NCBI GenBank assembly: GCA_010093685.1
Contig: MU006221.1
Span: 1,271,491-1,335,490 of the forward strand
DNA: 64,000 bases
Direction of reading: 5' to 3'
DNA from: Ophiobolus disseminans
Taxonomy: Eukaryota; Ascomycota; Dothideomycetes; Pleosporales; Phaeosphaeriaceae
The position numbers and the translations under genes are program-made. Positions within the stretch are counted from its first letter, which is position 1; each line of letters opens with the position of its first letter. The notes beneath the pieces were generated by a model, which was not told the DNA's origin, ran no database searches, and saw only the letters and a list, made by a program, of their open reading frames with translations. This document shows, piece after piece, positions 33,838 through 45,319 of this stretch.

Positions 33838-35132
33838 CTACTCGCAGCCCATACCGTCGACTTTGACCGGAAAGGTGCCGCCCGGCCACTTCGGGTTCAC
33901 AAGCGCATTCGACGTCGAAAACTTTGCAAGCGCCGTATTACCCAATCTGCACGTCTCCGACGTGCCGCCGACAGGCGTTTCGAAAAAGAACCAGTGGTTC
34001 GACGTCAATGCTGCCGTGTCGTTGGCAAATTGGTAATACACGATGCTTAAGGCTTTGGCGTCCGTGATTTCGTCGTCGTCGGGGTCGTCGGTGCCAGGCG
34101 CGGTAGCGGGAGGGTCGATCATAGCGCAACCGCGTACTTTCATGTAAGCTTCCGCTGCGAGGAAGGCGTAGTTCTGCGCGTTGATGAGGCGTGTGGGGCC
34201 GGGGAGTAGGTGGCTATTTCCGGCGGTCCTTGCGCTGTCGCTGATGTGCGTGCCGAGAGCGGCGTCGCCGATTTTATTCCAGTGGCTGTGACATGGGGTT
34301 AGTATGTGGAGTGTAGGGTCGGGCTGAAAGGTGATTTACGTAGCTTCGTGCAACATTGTGAAGGCAAGCTGGAGAACGGCGTCAGTGAATGCCTTGCATA
34401 TCACTTGGGTACTTTATTCGCTTACATTCTTAATGTTTTCAGAAGAGTACGTTGCCCCTGTTTCTCCCTCCAGATCGGCACGCTTGATGGAACTCATCTG
34501 CGGTCTCAAAAGACCGTCGGGGCAGAAGTGGAACCTTCCCAGTTTCGGAACCGAGTAAGCACGTCTTCCAGCATCGCATTTGTTATGTGTGTCTTCTTTC
34601 AGCAGCACCCAATCTTTCGTCTGAGGAACTGCGTTATACGGGGGTTGAAGGTTGATGATCCGGCTCAGTACGTTCTTCACGTCATCTGCGTTGCTCTTAT
34701 CGAACCAGCGCTTGAAAATGTCGGATTTCGCATCTGCTTCCCGCAAAGCGAAGACAACCATGTTGATTATCTCGCCGAATGCTTTGGAGATTTTTCGCCA
34801 TTCGCTTTTTGGGCATTATCTTGCGGATCCCTAGATGCAGTGGCGCTAAGTCAGCACACGTCTCGCTGTTTGTTCGTAGGTTTCTCGTACCATCCTAGCC
34901 AGCTAAACTCGTTGATACTTTCAGATCCGTACGTGTAAGCAGATGGTTCGATGCCTAGGGCCCGTTTGACTACATCAGGGACAAGATTTGCGGTAGCGGT
35001 TGGAGAGCTGAAGTATGTCAGCCGTGATTCTACATCAGCAAGGATGAACTAGACTTACTTGATAATCGGGCTGCCAGATGCGTAGGACGCGATGAGAGAG
35101 AGACAAAGTATACCCCATTTGGAGGAACGCAT
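33838..35132 (-). CDS. Secreted HExxH metallopeptidase, M35/lysine-specific endopeptidase-like
   Basis: Five exons (35132-35059, 35007-34891, 34804-34426, 34368-34340, 34285-33838) give 348 aa. It starts with a signal peptide (MRSSKWGILCLSLIASYASG). A zinc site appears only after splicing: LAFTMLHEATHWNKIGD contains HEATH. It is followed by ALGT and NAQNYAFLAAEAYMKVRGC, matching the late NAxxYAxxAE pattern of deuterolysin-like (aspzincin) peptidases; the GTxxxY-type third ligand is not clear. The protein is probably secreted and may act on environmental or host proteins; the substrate is unknown. Oddity: exon 3 can only be entered through a poor acceptor (AAAAAG), because TTAG and CTAG acceptors after the branch point run into a stop. 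All other junctions are canonical. Confidence 0.75.
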
Positions 35133-36173
35133 GGTGAGAATCCTTGATGATTTCGTCGGAAATATACGCAAAGACCTATTGGCACTTTCGAAATCTGCTC
35201 AATTTGTTGACCAGCCGACTTGACTGAATTGAATGGAATGACGACGAAGGCAAAAATGAAGAAATGGAATTGTTACCTGTACATTTCCAACAGCTTCATT
35301 CCAAATTTTATAACACACTTTCCAACTAGGTGTTGAGCGCCTACCTCTTGCCACAGCCAGTTCATGCTTCAGAAATAGATATTTCGGGATCAACCCGGGC
35401 GTAAAGTGAGCGGACCATAGCAGAATGGCTGGTAGGGCGTCTTCCAGAGCATAACTAGTGTTGGGCTAAAGCGTGCCCATGTGTCAGGATTGGTTGGTGA
35501 GAATACGCCCCGGTGCTCAAGATGACCCAGAAGCGGAACCCGATCAATGGGCGAATGGTTTAATCGGGTAGATGTAGAGAAGGGGTAAAATGACGGAAAC
35601 CAGGTAAGAATAGGAGCATAACATGCATGAAACGCGCAGTTTCGTTGACACAGTAAATTATCGAAGTTCGTGTGAGAGAACACCTCAGATGCATTCCAAG
35701 GTTCTGTGCATGTTCAACTGTTCTTGAGCCAACGTCTGGAAATGCTGGCTACTAACCTATTACGCATTTAGCAACTTGGTTCGGAGATCGTACCACGATG
35801 ACGTGGGAAGCGATGGGACTTACCGCAACACGCACAGCCACCACAGGTGTCGCCAGTATACATAGTACTTCTCGCTCTTCTACTCCATCACAAAGGCTGG
35901 CTGTGCATGAGATACAATCGCCCCATGCAACACAACATGATTGACACTCGGGTACTGCGGTATAGTAGGCGTCCATAGTCTCCAAATCCTAACTCTTCAG
36001 CCTCGTTGTCTTCGCCACATGCTGACAGGAAACACCTATCCAAGTATCTGACGTCAGGTATGGATTGCACTACACAATTAATGTGGCTGTCTCCCATGTC
36101 CATGTGACATCTTTTGCAGACGATAGCACTCCAAGAACATTAACAAAAACTCGAAGCGCAAGCGAAGGCCATC
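35133..36173. promoter_or_regulatory. 1 kb divergent upstream region
   Basis: This lies between the start of the secreted peptidase gene (35132) and that of an uncharacterised gene (36174). Small open frames on the minus strand include a Cys-rich one near 35890-35985 with a GTAAGT after it, but no partner exon was found. Nothing firm is annotated. Confidence 0.4.
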
Positions 36174-37109
36174 ATGAACATACCGCGAGTCGAGGTGGAG
36201 ATTAAGGCGAGCAGGACATGTTTTCTCACCCGACAACTCGAATTCCATATCGTCCTCTACCTCACCCTTCGCGGTAGCGTAAAGCGAATGACATTCCTCA
36301 AAGATGGGTTCGATGGGGTTGCAGGTCTCCTGCAGCTCAACTCAGACCAGTTGTTGCAATGCGTTGACGCCGAGTCTGGCGAGCAAGTCCATATCTTTCG
36401 TCGAGGTACACAGCCTTCTTTCATCGAGCTCGGTCCCGACGAACGCGCCTACATCCAGTTCACGACTTCAAGTGCGCCCGGGCCTGACGAGCTTCCTCTC
36501 GATCCTACATCGCTTCGGCCTGGAAGGAAATATAGCATTCGCCTCGAGAAAAAGGCGTCCGTTGCACATTGGTCGGTCAGCGCGGAGTGGTTACTGAATC
36601 GCGTATCAGAAGTACCCAATAGCTCGCTTACGACGAAGGATATCCCTGAACCGTCTGGAGTGCGTGTCTTATGGGATGGTATTGGCAACGAGAGTGTCAT
36701 CGTATTTGACACCAGACTCGCTCCACCCAAGTCGCGAAAAGTTTCTGTTTCGCTCTCAGCGCCATCCATGTACTCCTTTTCAGGACGTCAGCCTTTTGAA
36801 TACACTCTTACCTTTTCAACGGACTCTCCAAGTCCCATTACTGTGCTTGGGAAGCGCGGTGACGTCCAGGATTTCGAATCAGACATCGCAATCATAGACC
36901 CAGCGTCGAATGCTCGCATCGCACCCTACATACTCGACGTCGATGACGAACGTCCGTTGCAGAGGGAAGATTTCTTGAGAATTGAAGGGACGTACACGGA
37001 GCACAGGAGAATGGATCCTTCAAGCCCGAAATGGGAAGGGCTGGAAGAGCTGATGGTTGGGGAAGAGTATATTCCGTTCGTTGGAAGGGATGTGGTGGTA
37101 TTGGACTGA
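36174..37109 (+). CDS. Uncharacterised fungal protein, 311 aa
   Basis: A single-exon gene that I do not recognise. The translation is soluble, has no signal peptide or membrane helix, and is rich in short beta-type segments; the two halves both have a pattern of hydrophobic strand pairs (for example FHIVLYLTLRGSVKRMTF and FEYTLTFSTDSPSPITVL), which may be two beta-sandwich modules. A run near residues 270-300 is acidic (DVDDERPLQREDFLRIEG). The coding character is good: a long frame, no competing frame, and an ATG soon after an A-rich leader. It is convergent with MOZART1, 446 bp apart. No function is proposed. Confidence 0.7.
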   Translation: MNIPRVEVEIKASRTCFLTRQLEFHIVLYLTLRGSVKRMTFLKDGFDGVAGLLQLNSDQLLQCVDAESGEQVHIFRRGTQPSFIELGPDERAYIQFTTSSAPGPDELPLDPTSLRPGRKYSIRLEKKASVAHWSVSAEWLLNRVSEVPNSSLTTKDIPEPSGVRVLWDGIGNESVIVFDTRLAPPKSRKVSVSLSAPSMYSFSGRQPFEYTLTFSTDSPSPITVLGKRGDVQDFESDIAIIDPASNARIAPYILDVDDERPLQREDFLRIEGTYTEHRRMDPSSPKWEGLEELMVGEEYIPFVGRDVVVLD

Positions 37110-37555
37110 AGACTCTGTCGATGAAGTTATGAGATAAATTTGCAGCGCAGGTAGTTTGGGCCTGGGTATCTCTCAGTCCATTAAGTATGCAGGTGTAGGT
37201 GAGCAGACGTTCAAAGTAGTTGAATAGCTTGGGTTGGCGAAGTGCCCCATCCTCCCCCGTCAATTGACGATATGACTCGTCTCGCAAGATGTGTTTGTGC
37301 TCGGCGACTTCTCTTCCCATCCAGTGTGCACACATGCTCATCTGTATCGTGCAGAAATTTGCTCGTGATAGAAGGGACAAATGACGTCCCATTACTGCCC
37401 ACGCAAAGCAGCAAGAAGGATGACGACTGCACCTGCTAATAAGCTCCCATAATTACCTACACGCCGGAAAAGCGACCGGGCCCTTCGCAAGCTGTTGGAG
37501 TCTGCATCCTGATTGAACGTTTGCCCTTCAATGGATATATCGAACTGCGACATGT
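37110..37555. other. Convergent intergenic region
   Basis: 3-prime flanks of the uncharacterised gene and of MZT1. A minus-strand open frame (36892-37392) overlaps the neighbouring gene antisense and is considered a shadow. Confidence 0.5.
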
Positions 37556-37961
37556 TCAGCGCGCGCCTGCACCAGCATCATCCGCGTCACCATCGACAGA
37601 TGAGGCTGGGTATTCTTCGCGCAATTGCTGAATGACTTTCTGAGCCGCACGTATAATTAGAAACATTCTCCCGTGGTTGAAGTTGTGTTTATTCCAGCAT
37701 GCAACGTGTTGTGGCATATTCTATGAGATTGAGACAAACGTACCGCTAACGCTTCTGGATTTGCGCCATTCTCAATAAGCGAAACACAGTAAGAAAGTTG
37801 CTGGCGATCAAGGTGCGTGTTCTACGGGCAATCATTAAGATGAATTTGGAGGGACATGGGGTTTGTTGACATACGAGTAGTGTTGCGATCTCGTGGAGGA
37901 TGTCGATGACTTCGCGGGCAGCTTTGCGGCGCGCGTCGGCAGAAGCCTGTTCGGCAGGCAT
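37556..37961 (-). CDS. MZT1: MOZART1 (mitotic-spindle organizing protein 1)
   Basis: Three short exons (37961-37875, 37821-37744, 37639-37556), all in phase 0, give 82 aa. The product recruits and activates gamma-tubulin complexes at spindle pole bodies through the N-terminal extensions of GCP proteins. Family pattern: AREVIDILHEIATLL, then NTHLDRQQLSYCVSLIENG, then ANPEALAKVIQQLREE, three helices in the usual spacing. The C-terminal 15 residues are acidic and Gly/Ala-rich, a common fungal extension. The length is normal for the family. The gene is easy to miss because each exon is shorter than 90 bp. It diverges from the CCDC25 gene. Confidence 0.93.
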
Positions 37962-38687
37962 AGTTTCTGGTTATGAAAGACTGGTTGACTCAAGTAAAGC
38001 TCATTTCTGACGTGTCCGACTTCGTCGCTGAGGACTCAATTCGGTTGCGACCTGGTCAGGAACGCGCCGCATGTGTTTGCCCCACTAAAACAAGCGTACG
38101 TGGTCCGTGCCCAGACACCGAATGAGAAAGGCCGATTGCTCGTGTCAACTTCTCGATCTGGACCGCTTTTGGCTTTTGACATCACCCATCGTGTTCTTTA
38201 TGATTCTGAATACGTTCAGAAGGAGTAGAGCTACAACAGGTGACAAAAGGATGTATAGCAGCTCGCGTGCTTGCTATACGCTTGATTCCAATTAAGAAGT
38301 CTTCACGCCTTCAAGTATGCGTTTGAACGACAGGAGCATCTGCGGTTCAATGTTTGAATCGCGCAAAACTTACCTCTAGGACCATGTACAAGAATCGCAT
38401 CCCCGGGGTGGTCAATATGGGTGCAAAGCAGACACCTACACGTGCTTAAGATGTGTGTGCGCTCTGCTATATGAGATTGGCGCCATGAATGAATTCAAAG
38501 AAGCCCGAAGAAGGGATTGAGTACACGTTTTGAAGTGTGTTAAATCGCCAGCGTGATGTTGCGTACATGATGGACCCTGCGCTATACCCCGCTAACCCCC
38601 ACACGTGCTCTCGAAATTCACACACACATCTCGTCTTGCCCAATCCTGCCCCAGAATAACAATATACAATCTCAGACAGTCGCCACG
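37962..38687. promoter_or_regulatory. Divergent upstream region of MZT1 and the CCDC25 homologue
   Basis: Both neighbours start outward from this 726 bp. A C/A-rich leader precedes the ATG at 38688. No ORF with domain support and no RNA gene were seen. Confidence 0.4.
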
Positions 38688-39628
38688 ATGGTGTATTACT
38701 TCAAGTCCAACACCACCTCGCCAGCAGCTTTCATATATGTCGGCAAAGACAAGGTCGAAAGTGCGTGCTTCCGCATTGAGCAACGCGCCTGCTCTTTAGA
38801 GATTGTCTGTCACGGTACTAATGTACGAACTAGACGAAGATCTCATCAGTCACGGATGGGACGAAGATGTCTGGTTCCACGCTGATAATCTGTCGTCGGC
38901 ACATATCTATGTGCGGCTACCCGAGGGCGAGGACTGGGAGAGCATGACCAAGGAGTTATTGGTAGACTGCGCGCAGTTGACAAAGGCGAATAGTATTGAA
39001 GGGAACAAGAAAGATAATGTCACGGTTGTGTATACGCCGTGGAGTAACTTAAAGAAGGATGGAAGTATGGCGACGGGTCAGGTGGGGTTCAAGGATCAGC
39101 GGAAGGTGAGTGCATTTATGCTTTATATGCTCTGTATATGGAGTACATTTGATTATTATATACGTCACCTGCTAATACTAGACTAGGTCAAGCGCATACA
39201 TGTTGAGAAGAGGGAGAACATCATTGTCAACCGCCTCAACAAGACGAAGACTGAGAAGTATCCTGATCTGCGAGAAGAGAAGGAGGCTAGGCTGAAGGAG
39301 CTTGGTCGACGTGACCGAGACGCTCAGCAATTAAGGGTGAGCTCTCATCTTTCTTTATCTCCCTTCCACTACAACCCCGGCAGTGCCCTCTACTACTGCC
39401 CAGTGTTTTTAGTGTGTCCATGCACGCGACCTGTTCTCCTCAGGTGTCCAGCTCGGGGACTTTGCTCTAACTTCCTTATAGCGAAAAGAGGAGGCACGCG
39501 TCGCCAAAGAGAGGAAGGAGCTTGCATGGCAGAGAGATCATGCCTACGACGACATGATGACCGAGGACAATCTCGCCGAGTCCAGCAACCAGGATCGCGA
39601 CGAGGACTTCCTGGACGACTTCATGTGA
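38688..39628 (+). CDS. CCDC25 / NFACT-R domain protein
   Basis: Four exons (38688-38760, 38834-39105, 39187-39336, 39482-39628) in phase give 213 aa. The NFACT-R (DUF814) fold opens MVYYFKSN, then AAFIYVGKDKVENEDLISHG, WDEDVWFHADNLSSAHIYVR, ELLVDCAQLTKANSIEGNKK, VVYTPWSNLKKDGSMATGQV and FKDQRKVKRIHVEKRENI. A charged coiled coil (LREEKEARLKELGRRDRDAQ, KEEARVAKERKELAWQRD) ends with an acidic DEDFLDDFM. The whole order matches the conserved CCDC25 family. The related NFACT-R domain of Rqc2/NEMF/RqcH takes part in ribosome quality control; human CCDC25 has also been described as a DNA sensor. The function in fungi is not known to me. Confidence 0.92.
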
Positions 39629-39753
39629 TCCACAGGCTGTACTCTCGACAGTTGTTCTGTACAATTGAAGACGGCTCAGAGCTCAGCTTCACCATATTCG
39701 TTTTCCATAGCGCACGGCGTTCAGGGCATGATTCGGCGTCAAGTCGGCTCGGT

Positions 39754-40213
39754 TCAGTTCGGGTCGCGGACGGTCACGGACGGGATACACATGCCCATGC
39801 TTTCGTTCAGCATGCGAATGTTGTGGTTGAATGTATCGTAGGCGGTAATCTTCATCTCGACCTCTTCACGAACACTAAAGCGGTCAGCAATAGAAGAGAC
39901 GCAGTGTGCGATGAGGATGGACCCACGGAATCTTATATCTTGTCTTTGCACGGCCACCTTTCTCCTGCAGCCACCAGACAAACAGCAAGTTCTTTACAAT
40001 CTTGTGCTCTAGACCACTCTCTCTTGTCGCATACTGGAGGAACTCGAGGGTGTTCTCAATCCTCTTCGGCTCAAAGTCTGCAGCAGAGCCTCTGCGGAAT
40101 GCGAGGCGCAAGCGGTCGCGTAGCGTGTAGCGCGCAGGCTTGGAGAACTGAACAGCCCTCAAACTATGGCGGTACAAATGCCGGTATGCGTGAATAATCG
40201 CGTCGTTCGCCAT
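39754..40213 (-). CDS. DUF1763 family protein
   Basis: Two exons are proposed, 40213-39958 and 39863-39754, giving 121 aa. The translation opens MANDAIIHAYRHLYRHSLRA, followed by VQFSKPARYTLRDRLRLAFR and FEPKRIENTLEFLQYATRESG, and ends with NHNIRMLNESMGMC, which is the pattern I associate with DUF1763, a short fungal family possibly of mitochondrial location. The intron junction is the weak point: the donor is AAAG|GTGGCC and the acceptor GTGAAG, chosen because they keep phase; a TTTAG acceptor after a good TGCTGAC branch point would shift the frame. It is convergent with the CCDC25 gene (125 bp) and divergent from the DUF2293 gene (317 bp). Confidence 0.75.
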
Positions 40214-40530
40214 CGTTGCGGAAGGTGATGTCGCGGCGTAGCCATGACATGATTGGACGCCGGAACATCGTGGGCCCGGGCACAAGCGCCGCGCTCATCA
40301 CTTCACACCTGCTGCTCTCCCACTTCACCTCACATCACCGCCCCGCCTGCTCGCATCACGGCAACCGGGGCCTGTAGGCACTTGATAGGCGTTTTCGATT
40401 CATTGCGGCTTCCCTGTAGAAAATACTACGCTCTCTACTAATCACTAACCGCACAGAGCCCACTGGTACAGCCATCTAGCAGTCATACACGTAGCGCAGT
40501 TCAGCTGCAAGTTTATGAGACGCTCTCTGC
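40214..40530. promoter_or_regulatory. Short divergent promoter region
   Basis: 317 bp shared by the DUF1763 and DUF2293 genes, C-rich in its left part. No clear motif was picked out. Confidence 0.4.
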
Positions 40531-42880
40531 ATGATGGCAAGACAACGCCCGCAACATGCGGCGCATCGCAGCACCACACTCGACCGGCCCAGAACTGTTG
40601 TCAAGAAGAAGAAGCCGTACAAGATCGTGCTAGAAGCCGTCACGCAAGAGAAGAAGAGGCTGCATAGCACTGTCCGTCGCTGTTTAATCGTTATGTTGCG
40701 ACCCTACTGACCTCGGTACAGCTGACCTATGCTTCCAATGCTCCCAAAGGATTCGGCTTCGTACCAGCCGGCCATCCGGAGTTCACAGAGTGGTGCAAGG
40801 AACAATGTCGCCAGCGCAACCTCGATGTACTCATCGTTTCGGTCCGCACCTACCATCCATAGGTTCAAGAGCACCCGCTGATGTACGGCAGGCGAAACCA
40901 AAGAACAAGATGCACACGGACCCTGAGAAGCTATCGCATCACGTCCATCGCGTCGGACACCACTTTCCGCTCGAGATTGTCAACTTGGCCTGTAGCAAGT
41001 TTGGCTACGTATACGACGAAGGCCAACGTTTGCGCAAGGACAAGTCCGGGGAGAGAACCAATTGGATCGCGCAGCGTGTTGAGGACTATTCCTCGAGGCA
41101 GCAGCTCCATGGGCGACCCACCACTGAGAAGGAATCCAAGGAGCACACTCGCGGCGCTGTCCGTGAGATGTTTCCCAAGATTCCAGAAGCAGATCTCCAC
41201 TCCATTGTAAACCATGCTTTCGAAGAGGTAAATCGGTGGCGCCAATACCAAGAGTTAATGCTCACAGTTTCTAGGGAACAAACAGGGTAGGTAACGCGAT
41301 AGAACTGCCTCTGGCTCGTCGAGTGCAGCTTGCCGTCGTGGCGCACATTCGTCACCTCTACACGGATTATGACAAAATCCTAAAGACCGGTTCTTGGATG
41401 GAAGCACGGCAGCAGGTCGAGCACGTCTCCCTGGCTAAACTCAAAGAGTGGCGCGATGAGTCTGGCGCACAGAGCAATGAAGTTGAGGACACGTTCCGAG
41501 AAGTCATTGTTCTGGACGACGACGACGAGTCCAGTGACGAAGGTTCACTGTCGACACCTGACGAGCGAGAGCAAAGCATGGAGATAGTATCTAGTCGTGC
41601 GACAGCGCGCGACCTTCAGCCTGAGCATTATACTGATCATCCTCGCATGGACGTGCACGCCACGCAACGCGTGCCCAGAAGGACCATCCTGGCTCGACCA
41701 TATCCTGCTCAGCACCCCGCACCTTTGCCAGCGCCGATACCCAGACAGCCAATGCCACAAGTGACTTCCGTATTTACTCATCCATATGCTCAGGCATCTA
41801 CTTCTCGACCATCCACCAGAGACACGTCATTTAGCCTAGCACACAGCAGACCGATGGACCCGTAAGTTAACATGCTATAGAACGAGACTGTGCCTTGTCA
41901 CTAACACACGCCAGAAGAGCTAGACCTCCGGTCGGCCGCCCCGCCCCGAGAGTCGCCCAACCCATCATGCAAGAAATAGATGGACAAATGTACCATGTGA
42001 GTGTAGAACTTGTCGAGCCGCCGGAGCACGACGTCAAGGTATCCTGATCCCTCTCCTTTGTCAGTACTGACCTCAATAGCTTGAGCTTATCACGGACCCT
42101 CAAGTCCTCCCCAGGCATCAACAGGCCTCACCTCGTGCTGTGCCTCGCACTGCACATGCTGGCTACGTACACCCTCAACATCAGACTAGTTCACTTAACC
42201 GGCAGCCAGCTCATTCTAGACGAACCTCTGAACAAGATCTCGTCCTCCCGTCTGTCGAAAGGGAAACCATAGATCTCACTTTACCTCGGGGCACTGTAAA
42301 CGACCAACCCCCGCAATCTGATGCGCATGTAGTCTCACGCGGTCACGCGGCACTGCATTCGCCAAAGCGCAAGACTTTCCCCTCACATCCAGAGGCCAGG
42401 GACGATTACTATGGACATGACTACAAGAGGAGTAGGCCCGTATACTATGAAGACAGCTTCACCCCTCACGCTGGACCTACAGAGGTTTCGCGACCAGCTC
42501 ATCCGAGCAGCTATCAGCCAAGAGCACAACCGCCACAAGCGGTGATTGATTTAACGTCGAGCCCACGCCGTGCTCCAAACAACGGAGACGGTAGTTACTA
42601 CGCGTCCCACGCCCGTGCAGCCGCAGGGTCGAGCGGTCTTTCGTACATTCCAGTTTCTTCCCGAGGATCACCAGTGCGCCAGAACAGGGCACTCCACTAT
42701 GATGTGCATACCAGTGAAGACTCTCGCGTTTACATGCCCAACAGTGGCATGTACGAGAGACGTGCTCCACCAGGCCATGATCACATACCAGTGAGAGATG
42801 AGTATCAACGACGTCCTGTCCAAGAAGGAGGTCGGTATCTGAGGAGCGGACTGCGGTATGGCGGTCCCGGCTTGCAGTGA
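40531..42880 (+). CDS. DUF2293 domain protein with long disordered tail
   Basis: Six exons (40531-40671, 40722-40841, 40892-41227, 41275-41861, 41915-42038, 42080-42880) keep phase throughout and give 702 aa. The N-terminal third is DUF2293: KGFGFVPAGHPEFTEWCKEQ, PKNKMHTDPEKLSHHVHRVG, HHFPLEIVNLACSKFGY, AVREMFPKIPEADLHSIVNHA and RVGNAIELPLARRVQLAVVA-HIRHLYTDYD. The rest is disordered: acidic (VLDDDDESSDEG), then Pro/Arg/Tyr-rich, containing VIDLTSSP, which resembles a SUMO-interacting motif. Introns 1 and 2 use GTCCG donors rather than GTAAG/GTGAG. Exon 5 reads through an internal GTGAGT at 41997. The domain has no established function; the SIM-like motif hints at a nuclear role, which is inference. 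Confidence 0.85.
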
Positions 42881-43704
42881 AATGCAAGACCAACATTGCG
42901 TAAGGCGTTTATCGGTTTTCCTACCCATGATACCCTTTTCTTTTTGTTGGTTCTGTATTTCAGACCTACCATTTTCTGCTTCTATTAGCATCGCGCAATA
43001 ACATTGGCACCTTTGGTACGATGCTTTGGCAGTGTAGCGATGCAAAAGCACGTTGTATTTGCGAGGCAACGGACGAGGTGTGGTGTGTTACCTGTATATA
43101 TGCCGAAGAAGAAGCAAGGGGCCGGTGGCATGGACATTGCACTGGCATGTGTTTAGGGTTAAGGCATTCAAAGCCTGGGCAGATGAGCGACATTGAATCG
43201 ACGATCAAGCTGAGACGCTTTGCTCTGATACAAAAATATCATACAAGCAATTACCTGCGTTTACAGTACCGATACTTCTCGTTGTTCACATCCCAACCTA
43301 CTCACGCCTGCTTACTGAATCGCAAGTCGTTAGGAGTGAGACACGAGTCTCGGCGAAAGGCATCGCGGTTGTCCGATTTTCGACGTCAGACGTTGGTACC
43401 ATTTCAAATCCTAACATATCGTTTGAGGCATGCTAACCGACTCGGGTTTAGATTTTGCGCAGCAGTTGAGGCTACTTACGAAGCCGCCACTTCCGCCGCT
43501 CCAAAGATCAAAACATGACGCTTAGATCTTCACACACGCCTTACGTCATCTTCAGTCACAACCAAATGCACTACATCTCGATCTTGTTCTATAAGGACAA
43601 ACTGCCATGCATCGCCCAGTTCGTTTTGCTCCACCATTTGAACCCTGTTTGGGATCTTGTTATTGCTTAAATTCTCTTAGCATTTGTTTTCTTTTTCCAC
43701 AACT
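42881..43704. other. Intergenic stretch, no gene recognised
   Basis: 3-prime flank of the DUF2293 gene and promoter of the SNG1-like gene. A 165-codon open frame at 43021-43518 is Cys-rich at its start but has no domain or splice support and is not annotated. Confidence 0.5.
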
Positions 43705-45319
43705 ATGAAGATACCCCAGGCGTTACGACGTCCGTTCTACAACAAAAGCGAAATCCAACCCGATGGTCCACCACAAAAAATCAAGATAAGACCAGATGAG
43801 CCAGAGAGCGGGAATGCGACAATCAGGCCTGATGGAGAGACGCACAACACGCCCGTGGGTTTCTGGCACAGCGATCTACGAAAAGTCCGAAACCGCGCGT
43901 TTGCGAAATGGATCATAACCACAGCATTCCTCATGGCGTTCATCCTCGCTGTTCTCTCAATCTACTGGGGTGTATTCTTCGAAGTCGAGAAACGGCTAGG
44001 CCATTTGCTCGTTTACGTAGTAGACATGGACGGCGCCGCACCATACGACAACACCGGAAACACGCCGTTCGTTGGAACGACTATCACGCAACTGGTTCAA
44101 GAACAGCTGAGTAGCGGGAAACCGACGCTCGGATGGGGCATCCGGCCTGCGTCGGAGTTCAACAACGACCCGCTGCAAGTTCGGCAGGCGGTGTATAATT
44201 GGGACGCGTGGGCGGCGATCATTATTAATCCGAATGCGACTGCGCTGCTGTACGAAGCGATCGCTACTGGAAATGCGAGTTACGATCCGCGTGGTGCGTG
44301 TCAGCTTGTGTATCAGGATTCGAGGGATGATACTAATTGGTACGACTTCATGCTGCCGATTATCAGTCAATTTATGACGCAGGCGCAGAGTCAAGTCGGG
44401 CAGAAGTGGGCGGGTATGGTGCTGCAGAATACGAGTAGTTCTGCTGCGTTGGCGAATATAAGGGCTGTGCCGCAGGCGGTTAATCCTGCGATTGGGTTTT
44501 CGGAATACAACCTGAGGCCGTTCTTTCCGTATACGAGTATTCCGGCGGTGTCGATTGGGCTGATATGTAAGTGGCTTCGAAGCACTCTTCGCCGCTGTTT
44601 GTCGTTGACTAACTGCGTCTTATAGATCTGATCATCATATCGTTCTTCAGCTTTTCGTTCTATATGCCGATACACATGCAGTACCTCTCTCCAAAAGGTC
44701 ACCCGCCGCTCAAGTTCCCACAGCTCATCGTTTGGCGCTGGCTCGCGACTATTAGTGCCTATATGTTTCTCTCGCTGGCGTATAGTTTCGTCTCCATGGC
44801 ATTTCAAATCAACTTCACCAACACGAATCCCGTTACGAGCGAAACATCCGTCACTATGCAAGAATATGGTATGTACGCCTATCTTCAAAACTTCGTGCTT
44901 TGGCTAACGTGATGCCAGGCAATCCCATCGCTTACGGTCACGGTACTTTCCCTGTATATTGGATGCTGAATTTCTTCGGCATGATCGCATTGGGCCTCGC
45001 ATGCGAGAACGTCGCGATGGTGATTGGCATGCCCTGGATGGGATTATTCTTAATCTTCTGGGTCATCACCAACGTCTCCACGTCTTTCTACGACATCGAA
45101 ATCGCACCTAGCTTTTACCGCTGGGGATATGCGTGGCCGCTGCATTCAATTGTGGAGGGCAGCAGGCAGATCCTGTTTGGACTGCACTCAAGACTCGGGT
45201 TGGATTTCGGCATTCTGATTGCGTGGGGGGCGGTGAACTCGGCTCTCTTTCCGGCGTGTTGTTGGTTTCAGAGGTGGAAGACCCAGAGGGGTGTGCACGA
45301 GTATTGGCCGATGGAGTAG
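43705..45319 (+). CDS. SNG1-like multi-pass membrane protein (DUF3533)
   Basis: Three exons (43705-44566, 44626-44868, 44919-45319) give 501 aa. A cytosolic N-terminus of about 75 residues is followed by a membrane helix (AFLMAFILAVLSIYWGVFF), a large extracytosolic domain with several Asn glycosylation sites, and then about five helices in the C-terminal half, e.g. YLIIISFFSFSFYMPIHMQY, SAYMFLSLAYSFVSM and NFFGMIALGLACENVAM. This one-plus-five layout, the INPNATALLYEAIATGNASY segment and the FFPYTSIPA approach to the second helix fit the DUF3533 family that includes yeast Sng1, linked to nitrosoguanidine resistance. The transport role is inferred from the family only. Confidence 0.85.

Noticed and set aside
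35752..36103. Small Cys-rich frames with a GTAAGT after a TGTGGTGGCTGTGCGTGTTGC stretch
   Set aside because: It looked like a small secreted Cys-rich protein, but no signal peptide or partner exon could be joined.
39337..40197. Plus-strand open frame of 286 codons
   Set aside because: It runs through an intron and the last exon of the CCDC25 gene and antisense to the DUF1763 gene; no domain is seen.
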